Part shown: positions 20,455 through 30,147 of the stretch, in pieces
How positions within the stretch are numbered: position 1 is the stretch's first letter
Layout: the number at the start of each line of letters is the position of its first letter
Assembly (NCBI GenBank): GCA_905221605.1
Contig: CAJNDS010000613.1
Coordinates: forward strand, 484,001-526,000
Length of the DNA: 42,000 bases
Direction of reading: 5' to 3'
Origin: Symbiodinium natans
Taxonomy: Eukaryota > Sar > Dinophyceae > Suessiales > Symbiodiniaceae
The notes under the pieces: generated by a model
What the model was told of the DNA's origin: nothing
The model's input: only the letters and a program-made list of their open reading frames with translations
Database searches by the model: none
Made by a program: the position numbers and the translations under genes

Positions 20455-21200
20455 CTTCACGCTCAAGACAGAATCCACCTCCTCACTGAGCTCCAGAAGT
20501 GCCCAAGCAAAAACATGCCCACCGAGCTCTTATCCAAAAGCAGCGCATTGAAGTCATAGCCACAAGTTTCCAGTGCAGAGCAGAGGAGCTGCTTCATTTC
20601 TGGAATGTTGTGCACTGCGGCGGACCGGACACGCTTTCGGCTGTGCTTCTCGCGTTTCTCATACGCGTGGGCTGACACGAGCCATACTGGCAGGAGTGTG
20701 CACATCTCTCCCTGCTGTGGTTTCTGCGTTGCTGTGCACCGGAACCTCCACAAGAGATTCTACTTCAGCTCAACACGACAGCTGTCGTTGCAGGCGTGCT
20801 GTCTGTGGACAAAAATGGAGCAGCCATTCCCCAAAATTGGGAGCCCGAAAACAGGGCCCAATCAAAGCTTCCAAAATTGGACCTACTTGTTGGCAGAAAA
20901 AGAGGAGGTCTTTTCATTGTTTTACATGCTTGGGTCCCAAATTATGACCCCAAAATGGACCCAAAATTGGAACCCCAAAAATGGGTTCAAAACTGCTCCT
21001 GCAACCACCTGCAAATTCCAACAAAAGCACACGCACACACAGACACACTTGCAGGACATGAAGAACAAGAATTGCAAAGCTGGTCTCATCGGACTGCAGT
21101 CCCACCCTCCGGCCCGTGCCCTCATGCCCAGGTCATCTCTTGATCGTCGACTTGTCAGTGAGCGCAGAGGCCTCGGAGTGCCCTGTTCTGATGCAGGGGG

Positions 21201-24200
21201 TTGATCTGGAGTTCAAGGCCTTCTAGACATTCTGAGCTTCTTAGATCATGGCTTCCTGATGCAGTACAGGGCGAGGTTTGCAGGCTTCGTAAGGTGTGCT
21301 TGGAGCTGGAAAACTTTGTCCACAAACAGACACGACTGGTCAGGAAGTTATGGGCCCAGAAGGATTCAAGGATTTGGCCCATCAGATTTGTGAGTGGGGC
21401 TGGCATGCTCCTGGACGGCCAAGCTTGTGACCGTGATGTGGAGCGATTCCGAATGGAAGTAGCCGTGCAAACATGTGAGACCCAGGCACGGCTTCTCGAA
21501 GACATTGCAGCTGGCAAGGTTCTTGAGTTGCAGAGCCAGGGCGGTTCCAGAAGATTCAACATTGTTTGCTTTGTGGTTTGCGTTCGATCTAAAGAGTGAC
21601 GCGTCGTTGCGCCGCGGATTGCTTCAAGCCTGCACCTTGATGTTCCCAGGAACACAGCACACATTCGTTCGCGAGGCAATCGCGTCGGAGCGGCTGCCGC
21701 TGCCGAGTCAGAGCGTCCTTGCTCAAGCTCGCTTCTTCCTTGACTGTGCGCTCATGTGCAATGCGGCAAAAGCATTCCGAGATGTCTCATCCGCTGACCA
21801 ATGCAACTCATGTTTGCGATGCTCATGGTGCTATGTATGTCATGGCTGATTCATCTCCGCAGAGTGGTGTCAATTGGTTAATGGTTCAGGCTGAGCATGC
21901 TGGCGTTCCACTTCTGCAAGAAGAAATCGAATCCGAGAGCGCTTGTGCAGAGATGCTTTGCAACAATCTTCAGCGACATCCGATGGTGCCCGTAGGTCAA
22001 GACTCAGGTCGAGCGTCCATGTGGCATGAGTTGCACGCTCTGTACCACAGCTTCTTTCTGGAATGTGGAGAACCGGCACTTTTGGCTGAACTCGCAGCTT
22101 CGATCATGTCCATTACATCAGATCGTGGGACAGAGGCAGGCTTTGCACAGGCTCACCCCGTTCCCTTCAACATGTTTTTCCCGCATTACGATCAGACTAA
22201 ACTCGTTTTCGAAGAAGATGCCGTCGGGATTGGGTTGGAGGATCCACCACATGCAAGAGACGGAAACGCGCCAGAGGCGGAGGCAAATCTTGCATTGCCA
22301 GGTGAGCCAGCTGAGCAGGCTGAGCCAGCTGAGCCAGCTGGGCCAGCACCAGAGGCGGCGCCGGCCGCGGCGGTGCCGTTGCTGACCATGCAGTCTGCGT
22401 TGCCCACGCCCGGATGCCTTCATATCGTCCACAACGCCACGCGCAATATGCTTCATGCGATGCCCCACTTTGCAGAAAAGGTCAAGGCCTCCTTTGCAGC
22501 TGTGGTTGATGTTCTGCACAGTGCGTACACCCGGCAAAGGTTTGTGGCAACTTGCTTGAACGGACCTGAAGCGCATGCATTTAGAGTCAAGTTTGCAACC
22601 TTTCCGCACACTGTTGTGAAGTGGAGGTTTGGCACATTTGCTGCTGTTTGCAAGGACTTGCTTCCGTTGGAAGTCCCGTTGAGGCGGTACTGGAGCTTGG
22701 CATCCATGCGGTTTTATCAGCCGGGTCAGCAGGCTCATCCTGCAGCTGCGGATGTTGGTGCACCTTTCGGTGATGGCCACTTGCACGGTCCCAACTTGGA
22801 CGTTGCCAGTGAAGCAATCTGGTCAGCGACTTTCTGGAGCTATGTTCACATGGTCGCGGAACTTGCGGACTTCGTGGGCCATGTGGAGAACTGGTTTCAG
22901 TCTTGTCCGTGCCACAGCACCGAGACCAGTGAGCGCAGGCTTCGCCACTGGTTCCGTCGGGGTTGCCCTTTGCGCGGCTTGCGAGCTCCGGAGCTGGCGG
23001 CGGATTCTTTCGAGCCTTTCTTGCGTGAGCTCTCGGCCTTGTCAGCGGCTGCGGTCGCACTCACTTGCCGAGCGACCACGCCTGCTGACAAGGCATGGAT
23101 CCTTGAAGACTTCGAGTGTGGCCGGCAGCATCTCTTGTTCTCCTTCATAATGCAGACTGCTTGTTGGAGCCATCTCCCGCACAAGCTTTGCGCAATTGGC
23201 CACTCGTCGCCGGAGATTGCACGCATGAACGGTGCAACCTGCCTTCGCATGTGGGCCAACATGTCGCCAGAAGAGAAAGCCAGCTCTCACAAACTCACTC
23301 AGTTGATGCTTTCCCGAGGCAACACGCTTGAGCAACAGTTGAAAGCTTTTGTGCAAGGCACGTCGTTGTCTGCTTTGCCTGAACTTGCGCGAATGGCTGC
23401 ACGGCTGAGATTCATTCCACTGTCTGAAAAGCGCATTGAAGGAAGGCATGCTTTCGTTCACAAGGTTTTGAAGAAGGCTTCCAGCGCAGGTCCAGTCTTC
23501 ATCAGCATGGCTGAGAGGATGCCGCTGTTGATTGAGTGGTCCAAATCAGATGCTTCTTTGGTGAGTGTTTTGGCCCAAGCCGCGGACCAACTTTATCATC
23601 CTTTGAAAGCTGCTGTGACGTTGGATCTTTCAGGCCATCTGGACTTGGCACCCATCCTTGCAGATGTAGTGACCCCGCGGTGGAATGGGCTTTGTACTGT
23701 TTGGGGCACAACGCACAAGTACTCCAAGCAAACGAAAAAAGTAGTGTATCACTTCGATGAAGCTTCGCAATTTATGGACATGACCGATGTTGCAGATGGG
23801 AAGCACATTCGTATGAAGAGCAAGCTGCTTTTCAAAAGCTGGTGGATAGCCATGATGAAACCCGCGTGTACTCCATTTCTGGCCAGGAAGCCCGAAGGTT
23901 CAGATCCCTTGTGAGTGCAGTGAGAGACTTCGGCCCAGACAAAATTGATAGTGGATGCCCACGGCATCTTCGCTGCAGGTTCTCAGCAAAGGCGGGTTCA
24001 GCAGTGTGCAAGTTTGGAAGCTCGACTCGAAGCTTCGCTGCTTCTGGGGTGGAGGGTTCCAGCATGGCGTGCCCGAGCCCTTGAGTGAAGAAGATCTGCA
24101 TGCTGCAGCTGATGCGCTTGTTCAGGCTGGTGCATTTCCAGGCAGTGTGAAAGGCCTTACTTGAGGTGTCTGCGGTCAGCGATGATGTTCGTGCTGGCCT

Positions 24201-25170
24201 TGAGCACTTCAAAGATTTGGGCCTGGCTGCAATCTCTGCTTCAGGCCTGTGGCAGATGACAGAACAAGGTGTGTCTTCCTTGCGCGTGGCCATGTGCTTG
24301 TCCAAGGCAGAGGACTTGGTTAACTTGGAGGAGAGTCTTCCCATCTCGGACGGACTGAATCAGCATTGCTTTTGTTCCTGAAGCAGGAAGGGTGGCAGTT
24401 GTATCAGTGGGTCAGCAAAAAGGAAGGTGCAAAACCAAAGCCGCATCCCATCCCCACAATGCAGCCCCCCGCGCCGAAGCGTATGTTTGTGAATGCTGGT
24501 CGTGTCACAGTTGGGCAAGCTTACCTTGCTGCTCAGTTTCTCAGCAGCTGGAGTTTCTTGCATTATGCGAGAAGCAAGGCTTGACAGCCATTCCTCATTT
24601 ACAAGGCGACAAGTACTACGAACAGTTGCTCCAGAGCAGGCTGAAAGCACAGAGTGATGCGCTCGATTTCCAAGGCGATGCTTGTGACTTTGAGTTGCGG
24701 GCCAAGCCGCAGCCATCCAGGAAGCAACCCAAGGCTTCTACAACTGGTCCGGTTGAGAAGAACCCTTCAGCCCATTGCTCAAGAGTTGCTAGACCAGGGG
24801 CAAGATGCTGCAAGCCCGAGGGCCAAACGCCCTCTCTTGCTTCTGATAGAACGCGTCCACTCCAGCTTGCCAGCAGCAGTGCCGCATCAAGCTCAAGAGA
24901 TCCTGCCCCCGGTTTAGGTGGTTTAGTCTCCTTCCCTATGCCTGTGCCCGCGCCCGACTCACTCGACCTCGTGCCAGCAGTTCCGGAATCTGCGGCTCCA
25001 GCACGGCGCGTGCGAGGCAAGACAGGTCCAGATCCTGGCTTTGGTCAGGGTGGACATCGGTTTGCAACATTCCGCCGGCATGAATCCTTCAGGTGGGGCT
25101 GCGTGTCCTTCAAGTACAAAAAGGGTTCTGAGAGTGTGTGGCCTGCGTACCAAGCAGGCACGCGCAGTTC
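21201..25170 (+). pseudogene. DDE-transposase-like protein, broken or multi-exon
   Basis: The best part (21719-23914, 731 codons) contains YVMADSSPQSG (Asp44), SITSDRGTEAG (Asp135) and, after a long helical insert, IPLSEKRIEGRHAFVHK (Glu574). The spacing and contexts resemble an RNase H-fold DDE transposase with an hAT-like insert; this is inference from motifs. An Ala/Pro/Glu-rich loop lies at residues 184-222. Coherent sequence continues outside that frame: 21201-21599 and 21475-21750 upstream, and 23842-24164, 24166-24381 and 24392-25165 downstream, in changing frames. These are either exons or frameshifts. The start is not determined. A TIR element interrupts the 3' end at 25181. Transposases of this kind cut and rejoin DNA at element ends, but no terminal repeats of its own were found. 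Confidence 0.5.
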
Positions 25171-25180
25171 TTGGAAAATC

Positions 25181-25652
25181 GCTTGGGATTGTTTTTTCTG
25201 TAAAATTTTGGTTGGGTCAGAGAACATTGGCAAAAACCGTCAGAAAGGCTGTGTTCGAAGAAATTTGGGCCATTTGTCCTTGTGGGACTCAGCTGGAGTC
25301 GGACTAGGTCGGATTTGGAGGGAGCCCGTCCTGGCTTGGGGGGTTTGGGGGGGGTTTCAGCTGCACGGGAAGCTCACGGAGGCTCACGGAGGTTCACTGA
25401 GCTGCAGGGCGCCTCACGGAAGTTCACGGAAGTTCAGGGCAACGGCACGGAAGCCAGACGCTACCCCGGCACGGAAGCTCACGGAAGCTCACGGAAGCTC
25501 ACGGAAGTGCCGGTGGCCACAGGGGACCCTGCCGGGCCCTGCAGACAAGCCTTCCTCCAGGACCCACCGGAGCCCCCAAAACAGCCAAAACTAACAGAAA
25601 AAGAAGGAAAACCTCGGATCTCAGAAAACCAACCGGAAAAGCAATCCCAAGC
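25181..25652. mobile_element. TIR element of 472 bp with AAAAT target duplication
   Basis: The left end begins GCTTGGGATTGTTTTTTC and the right end is its reverse complement with 2 mismatches in 18. Flanks are AAAATC (25175-25180) and AAAATT (25653-25658), consistent with a 5-base duplication. The right flank continues as a perfect 18-base palindrome (25648-25665) that shares its first bases with the terminus. The interior is the CACGGAAG repeat plus unique sequence, with no transposase, so the element is non-autonomous. Confidence 0.65.
25362..25506. repeat. CACGGAAGCT short tandem repeat inside the TIR element
   Basis: Ten-base units GCTCACGGAA and GTTCACGGAA recur about twelve times, with a perfect run near 25470-25506. 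Confidence 0.85.
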
Positions 25653-25729
25653 AAAATTTTGCTTGCTGTTGATCCGAACTGGTCTTCTTGCAAGCATGCT
25701 TAAGTTGCCCAAGTTGTGTAAGGTGTGAG

Positions 25730-26920
25730 AGATGTTATTATTGAGGCAGAGAGGTCAAAAGAGAGACTCAGAGAGAAAGCAGTTGACGGTGTCGGCTTTC
25801 AGAGAAGGGATAAGATTCAGTACTTCAGAAGAGAAAGATGGGTAATTTCACGTGAAGATCACGAGATTCTTTGAAGTGAGGCGTCTAATCACATTGGGTA
25901 ACACACTGAGTACACGGAGTAGGTGGGAATCATATCAGCAGAAGAGGTACCAAGATCTCATATGACAAGAAGACAAACTGAAGAATTCCAACTTTTATCA
26001 TCGCTTTCGTGTCCGAGCATTGGGAGCTCTAGAACTCCGAGAGCAGGCAACAATGCTCTAGTGTGAAAGCACACACACGATCATGCAATATAAGGTGTGC
26101 TCCGCAGCCTTCGCAAGCCCCTAGCAGTGTTCCCGCGGCCTGGTGCACAATGCTCTGCAAATCTTGACAGTCTTGACGGCAATGTGGAAAGGAAAGTAGG
26201 TAATCCGCATCATCGCATTCAAGTCTCCATTCAGCAGTGGCAGTCGGCAGCCTCGGTCAGCCTCGGTTAGCCTCGGTTGATGTGTCCTTCGGTTGCTGCT
26301 GCTCTGCGCAGGACAGTGTCTGTAAGAGCATTACGGATCATTTTCCCAGTGAAGTCTGCAATTCTCTTTGCAAAGCCGCAAGATCAAGTAAGCCAGTCTA
26401 GTGGGAATGTCAGACCATGACCTCTGCCCCGGTCTCGTACTGGCCATTCGCAGGAGGTTCCTCCGCGTGGTTGGTGGCAGTGGCAGCGGGGGCCGGAGCT
26501 CTTTCTTGAGGCTGGCCTGTGGTTCAACGATTGTTCTGTGTTTGGGGAGCAGCAGGAGTTTCAGCACAGGGTCGATATGGGTGCAAGAAGGAAGGCTACT
26601 GCGATATCACGATAGGTAGGGCGAAGCTTTCTAACTCTTGAAACTCCTGCCCCCAGCTGCAACTCTGCTGCTCTGCCCGACTGTGCACCTGCAGCGCGTG
26701 ATTCGCTTGGAACATAATGCTGACTCCCCGGCTCATGCAGCTGAACTGAACGCTTTGTGGTCTTAGAAGCAGTGGTGGATGTCGCAAGTTCACAATCCTG
26801 ATGCAGGGGGGGGGGGTAATGTTTGCGAAGCTGAGTTGCAATAGGATTGGAGTGCTAGGCGCATAGCGGAAATACACGGGCAGCTATAAAATCGTCCTTT
26901 CTGCTTTCTTCAGAGCAGAG
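25730..26920. other. Upstream region of the methyltransferase gene, no gene recognised
   Basis: A minus-strand frame at 26567-26331 has some protein character (WSDIPTRLAYLILRL) but no known motif. AGCCTCGGT is repeated three times near 26250-26278. A guanine run lies near 26806-26816. No leader relict or promoter was found. Confidence 0.4.
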
Positions 26921-28669
26921 ATGAAGCGCGGAGCATCAGCCATTTTTTCGGAATGCCATGATGACAAGCAGGGTGACACTGTGTCGAAAGCCTTGAAGCA
27001 GCATGACATTGAGGACTCCAATGCCACTGCCAAAGCTCCCTCCGGCCCATCCAGTCTGCGCGACGCATTCAACTGGCCCGTCGACATGGTTGCTGTCATC
27101 CTTCAGGATGAAAGTCGGATGGCCCGCTTGAAGGAGTCATTGCACTCCACATGGAGATTGACATCGAACTACTCTGGCCTGTGTACAGAGGAAACTGCTT
27201 TCCAGGCATTGCGGGCAGGACTTCGTGCACACGCAGAAAAATTGGGGCTGCGTGATGAGAAGGCTGAGGTGCTGCCCGTGGAATTTCACAGCGCTTGTGA
27301 CGCAGACGGAGTTTGCCAAGGGTTAGCTTTGGGGATTCCGGGCTCACGCCAGGCCCAGCATTACTTCCAGCAGCTGGATGATGTTCTGGTCAGTGAGGTG
27401 CAGCAAGAGTTGAATGCAATGGAGCAGTCAATGCCATCGATAAGGGGAAACATGTCCAAGGATTGTCGCGCAGAAGTGCTTCAACAGCGTGTTGACGCAT
27501 ATGAGGCCATGGGAGAGTATTTGCTGCAGAGGAGTTCGGAGCCAGAACCCATGGTGAAGGCAGAATGCTTCTGTGTGAAACACCTCCAGGAATGCAGGCT
27601 GAATGCATCCACTGCTCAGGCTGCCCAGTCTGCCCAGTGCTCTCCAGGAGCAGACGCAGAGTCGAACGCTGCCAAGGACCATTCCCTGGAAGTGGCAGGG
27701 CTCACATGCGTGGCGTTTTCCTCCTACGGCAAACATGAGGGGCTTGGCCATGAGTCCATGCGACCTTTCTACACATGGTGTGTCCTCATGCGATTTCGCA
27801 GGCCACTGCTTTTGATCATGGAGTCAGCCAGTGCATTTCCGAAGGGTAAACTGCAGATGTTTCTGGAGGACTTGTACCATTTAGAATTCGTGGATCATCC
27901 GGGGCCGTGTTTCCACGGCTGGCCCATCCGAAGGCCCAGAATGTACTGTTTGGGCTTTCTGCGTTCACAGGTGACCTTTGTGGGGAGTGTTGCCGAATAC
28001 ACGGCTTTGTTCAGAAGGACAGTGGAGATGGATGGGAATGCTCTTTTTTTCCTTCCACACGACCATGCCGAGATTGTGCAGGAGTTTCAGCTGCTCTGCA
28101 AAAGGCGAGGTTTCCAGATGGCCGATGAGATGAGCCAGCAGTCCTGGGACCGCTGCTACCCCGCCAATCAGCAGAGCATCTTGCAGCAACATCGAGCTCG
28201 CATGGCGAAGAAACATGGTGATACCAACGAAGACGAAGCTTACATTCTAGACTTGGACCAGAACTTCGGCTTCGCTCAAGCAGGTCCGTGGTGGCCTTGC
28301 GTCATTACGCATGGCACGATTCATAGTTTGCAGAAGGGAAGGCATGCGACTGTGTCCGAGTTGTTTGCCGCCCAAGGATTCCCGACAGACCTCTTGTTGA
28401 AAGCGCCTTACAGCCCTGCATTTCTGGAAAAGGTCCAGGCATCCATTGCAGAACGTGATCCTAGATGGTCCAAAGCAGTTTGGCACAAGATGATCGGAAA
28501 TGCGATGTTCGTGCCAACGCTCGGTTCCATGATCTTGTATGCGTTGAGCAGCATAGAGTGGCAGCCGGCTACTTTGTTCACCATGAAGTCAAGGCTGACT
28601 TTCTCTTTTGAAGACAGCCAGCACCAAGAAGATCTGACAGGAGAGATGGCAGCCGATGCTGGGTTTTGA
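26921..28669 (+). CDS. C5 cytosine DNA methyltransferase-like protein
   Basis: One uninterrupted 582-codon frame carries the motif order of C5 methyltransferases. Motif I-like SNYSGLCTEE is at residues 82-91, for binding S-adenosylmethionine. Motif II-like FHSACDADG is at 122-130. Motif IV-like GLTCVAFSSYG, with the candidate catalytic Cys263, is at 260-270. A motif VI equivalent LIMESAS (Glu301) is at 298-304, a motif VIII-like RRPR at 337-340, motif IX-like RHATVSELFAAQGFP at 474-488 and motif X-like MIGNAMFVPTLG at 524-535. Enzymes of this family transfer a methyl group to cytosine C5 in DNA. Departures are Thr instead of Pro before the catalytic Cys and Met-Glu-Ser instead of Glu-Asn-Val, so activity or specificity may differ. 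The ATG at 26921 is the first in frame. No intron is visible, which fits retroposed dinoflagellate genes. Confidence 0.75.
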   Translation: MKRGASAIFSECHDDKQGDTVSKALKQHDIEDSNATAKAPSGPSSLRDAFNWPVDMVAVILQDESRMARLKESLHSTWRLTSNYSGLCTEETAFQALRAGLRAHAEKLGLRDEKAEVLPVEFHSACDADGVCQGLALGIPGSRQAQHYFQQLDDVLVSEVQQELNAMEQSMPSIRGNMSKDCRAEVLQQRVDAYEAMGEYLLQRSSEPEPMVKAECFCVKHLQECRLNASTAQAAQSAQCSPGADAESNAAKDHSLEVAGLTCVAFSSYGKHEGLGHESMRPFYTWCVLMRFRRPLLLIMESASAFPKGKLQMFLEDLYHLEFVDHPGPCFHGWPIRRPRMYCLGFLRSQVTFVGSVAEYTALFRRTVEMDGNALFFLPHDHAEIVQEFQLLCKRRGFQMADEMSQQSWDRCYPANQQSILQQHRARMAKKHGDTNEDEAYILDLDQNFGFAQAGPWWPCVITHGTIHSLQKGRHATVSELFAAQGFPTDLLLKAPYSPAFLEKVQASIAERDPRWSKAVWHKMIGNAMFVPTLGSMILYALSSIEWQPATLFTMKSRLTFSFEDSQHQEDLTGEMAADAGF

Positions 28670-28795
28670 GTCTGACGCGGGTAGGATAGCTTGCTCACGG
28701 CAACAGCGAGAATAATTTGATAAGACTTCTTCTCCCTCAGAAGGTACCATAGTTGTTCAATATTTCAGATTCTGACTACGGATTGAACTTTGTAG

Positions 28796-28996
28796 ATGCT
28801 TTGCAAACCAAACAGTGCAGAAAACCCGAAAGCCTTCGTGCATTTTGCAGACGAGAAGGAGTGTGCTAGTCTTCATATTGTTGCAGCGCCCCGCTTTGCT
28901 GAAGCTGGAGCACGGAAGCTTCAACCTGCAGAGGTGGCAGAAATGGAGAAACGAGAGCGTGCAGCAGATCCATGGACCGTGCAGTCGGCAGTGTAG
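28796..28996 (+). CDS. Small ORF downstream of the methyltransferase gene, unknown
   Basis: 66 codons starting ATG at 28796, with Ala/Glu/Lys-rich protein-like sequence (AFVHFADEKECASLHIVAAP). It starts 127 bases after the methyltransferase stop on the same strand. It may be an exon or a remnant. No family is recognised. Confidence 0.25.
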   Translation: MLCKPNSAENPKAFVHFADEKECASLHIVAAPRFAEAGARKLQPAEVAEMEKRERAADPWTVQSAV

Positions 28997-29292
28997 ACAG
29001 TGTAGGTGCTGTGCGGTTTGGCTTTCTGTTCCTGCGCAAGTACATCCGTAGTCAGCAGAGTGATTAGTCGCAGTGCGAGCTGGTGAGCTATAGCGACTGT
29101 GAGTTCGAAATGTCACAACGGTCAATCTCAGTAGCAAGCATGAAAGTTTCTTGCGGTCTTGCTGTAGTGGGCAAAGTTTGGTAATGGTGATGTCCTCGGT
29201 TTGCAAAGGAGTCTCTTGATTGATGTCGTAACAGGAAAAGAGCCCGGTTTAATTGTCTTTGTGACTCTTATATGAAGGAATATAATTAGAAC

Positions 29293-29655
29293 TTATGGCA
29301 GCGGGGCTCTGAATATGCAATCGCTGCAATTGATCGTACTGCAAGCTAGTTGAAAATTTTGGAGGCCGTCGTTGACGTGAGCTTCATCGTCTCCAGCCGG
29401 CTTCTCGGATTCCTCGGCTTCCTTAGGCATTTCTGCAAACTGCAAACGACTTGTGTGAGGTTGATATTCACGTGGGTTCCAGCCCCTCCCTCGATCACCG
29501 TAGCAGTAGGGATAGAGCAGCTGATCTTCAACAGTGTCGCGGGAGTCGTAGCATGGCCAATCAGTGTGCAGTCGCAGTTCATGGCGAAGTGGGGAAGTGT
29601 GAGATTCCACGATTGCTTCACTCACGTCACTTGAATGTTTGCGTCGGCGCTTCAA
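29293..29655 (-). CDS. Possible exon, unknown protein
   Basis: A 120-codon minus-strand frame has charged, protein-like sequence (SSDVSEAIVESH, DWPCYDSRD, AEMPKEAEESEKPAGDDEAH). The start at 29655 is only the first ATG-like codon; upstream the frame stays open for about 19 more codons. No motif is recognised. A competing frame immediately upstream also looks coherent, so a frameshift or splice site may be present. Confidence 0.25.
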   Translation of the reverse strand: MKRRRKHSSDVSEAIVESHTSPLRHELRLHTDWPCYDSRDTVEDQLLYPYCYGDRGRGWNPREYQPHTSRLQFAEMPKEAEESEKPAGDDEAHVNDGLQNFQLACSTINCSDCIFRAPLP

Positions 29656-30147
29656 GACATGCGTTGCCAGCTCGAGGCGTGGACTTCGGCCTCATCGCCT
29701 TCCTCATTCACATTCTTTCACCCTGGGAGGCCCTCTGTCTGGCTGAAGGGAAGGGATCCGTTAGAGGGGCACAAAAATGAGACAGTGCATTATTGTTTGG
29801 ATTTGTTCGAAGGATACAGCGTAACATCATTTTAGAACATAGCTTCGACATGGCTGAGGCAATAGTGAGCTAAGGCAAGCGCTATTACCGGTGTAGAGGG
29901 TTAGTGGAGGGAATGGGAGACAATGGGAGATCGTAGTTTGTAGCCGGCGCTCCGGTGAGGGGACGACAGCAGTTCCGTTCATTTGATCACGGCTGCTGCT
30001 TTGCACTGATTAATTTGTGCCGTGTGTCGCTGGAGTGCATTGATGTCAGAGTGGAAAGCTTCTGGCTGAAGTTGTGCGCAGACTGTGTAGACGTGACGTC
30101 GCCCAGTCACCCGTTGCAAGCCTTGGGCCTTAGAGTTTCCAGAGATC
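29656..30147. other. Presumed 5' flank of the Cys-cluster/cupin-like gene
   Basis: No gene seen, and no TATA-like or leader-relict signal identified. The sequence GGGAGACAATGGGAGA near 29921 is a short direct repeat. Confidence 0.35.

Noticed and set aside
22118-22786. Minus-strand 222-codon frame inside the transposase-like gene
   Set aside because: Shadow of the plus-strand frame, which carries the recognisable motifs.
28757-29206. 149-codon minus-strand frame
   Set aside because: Cys/Leu/His-rich sequence without a motif, overlapping a more plausible small plus-strand frame.
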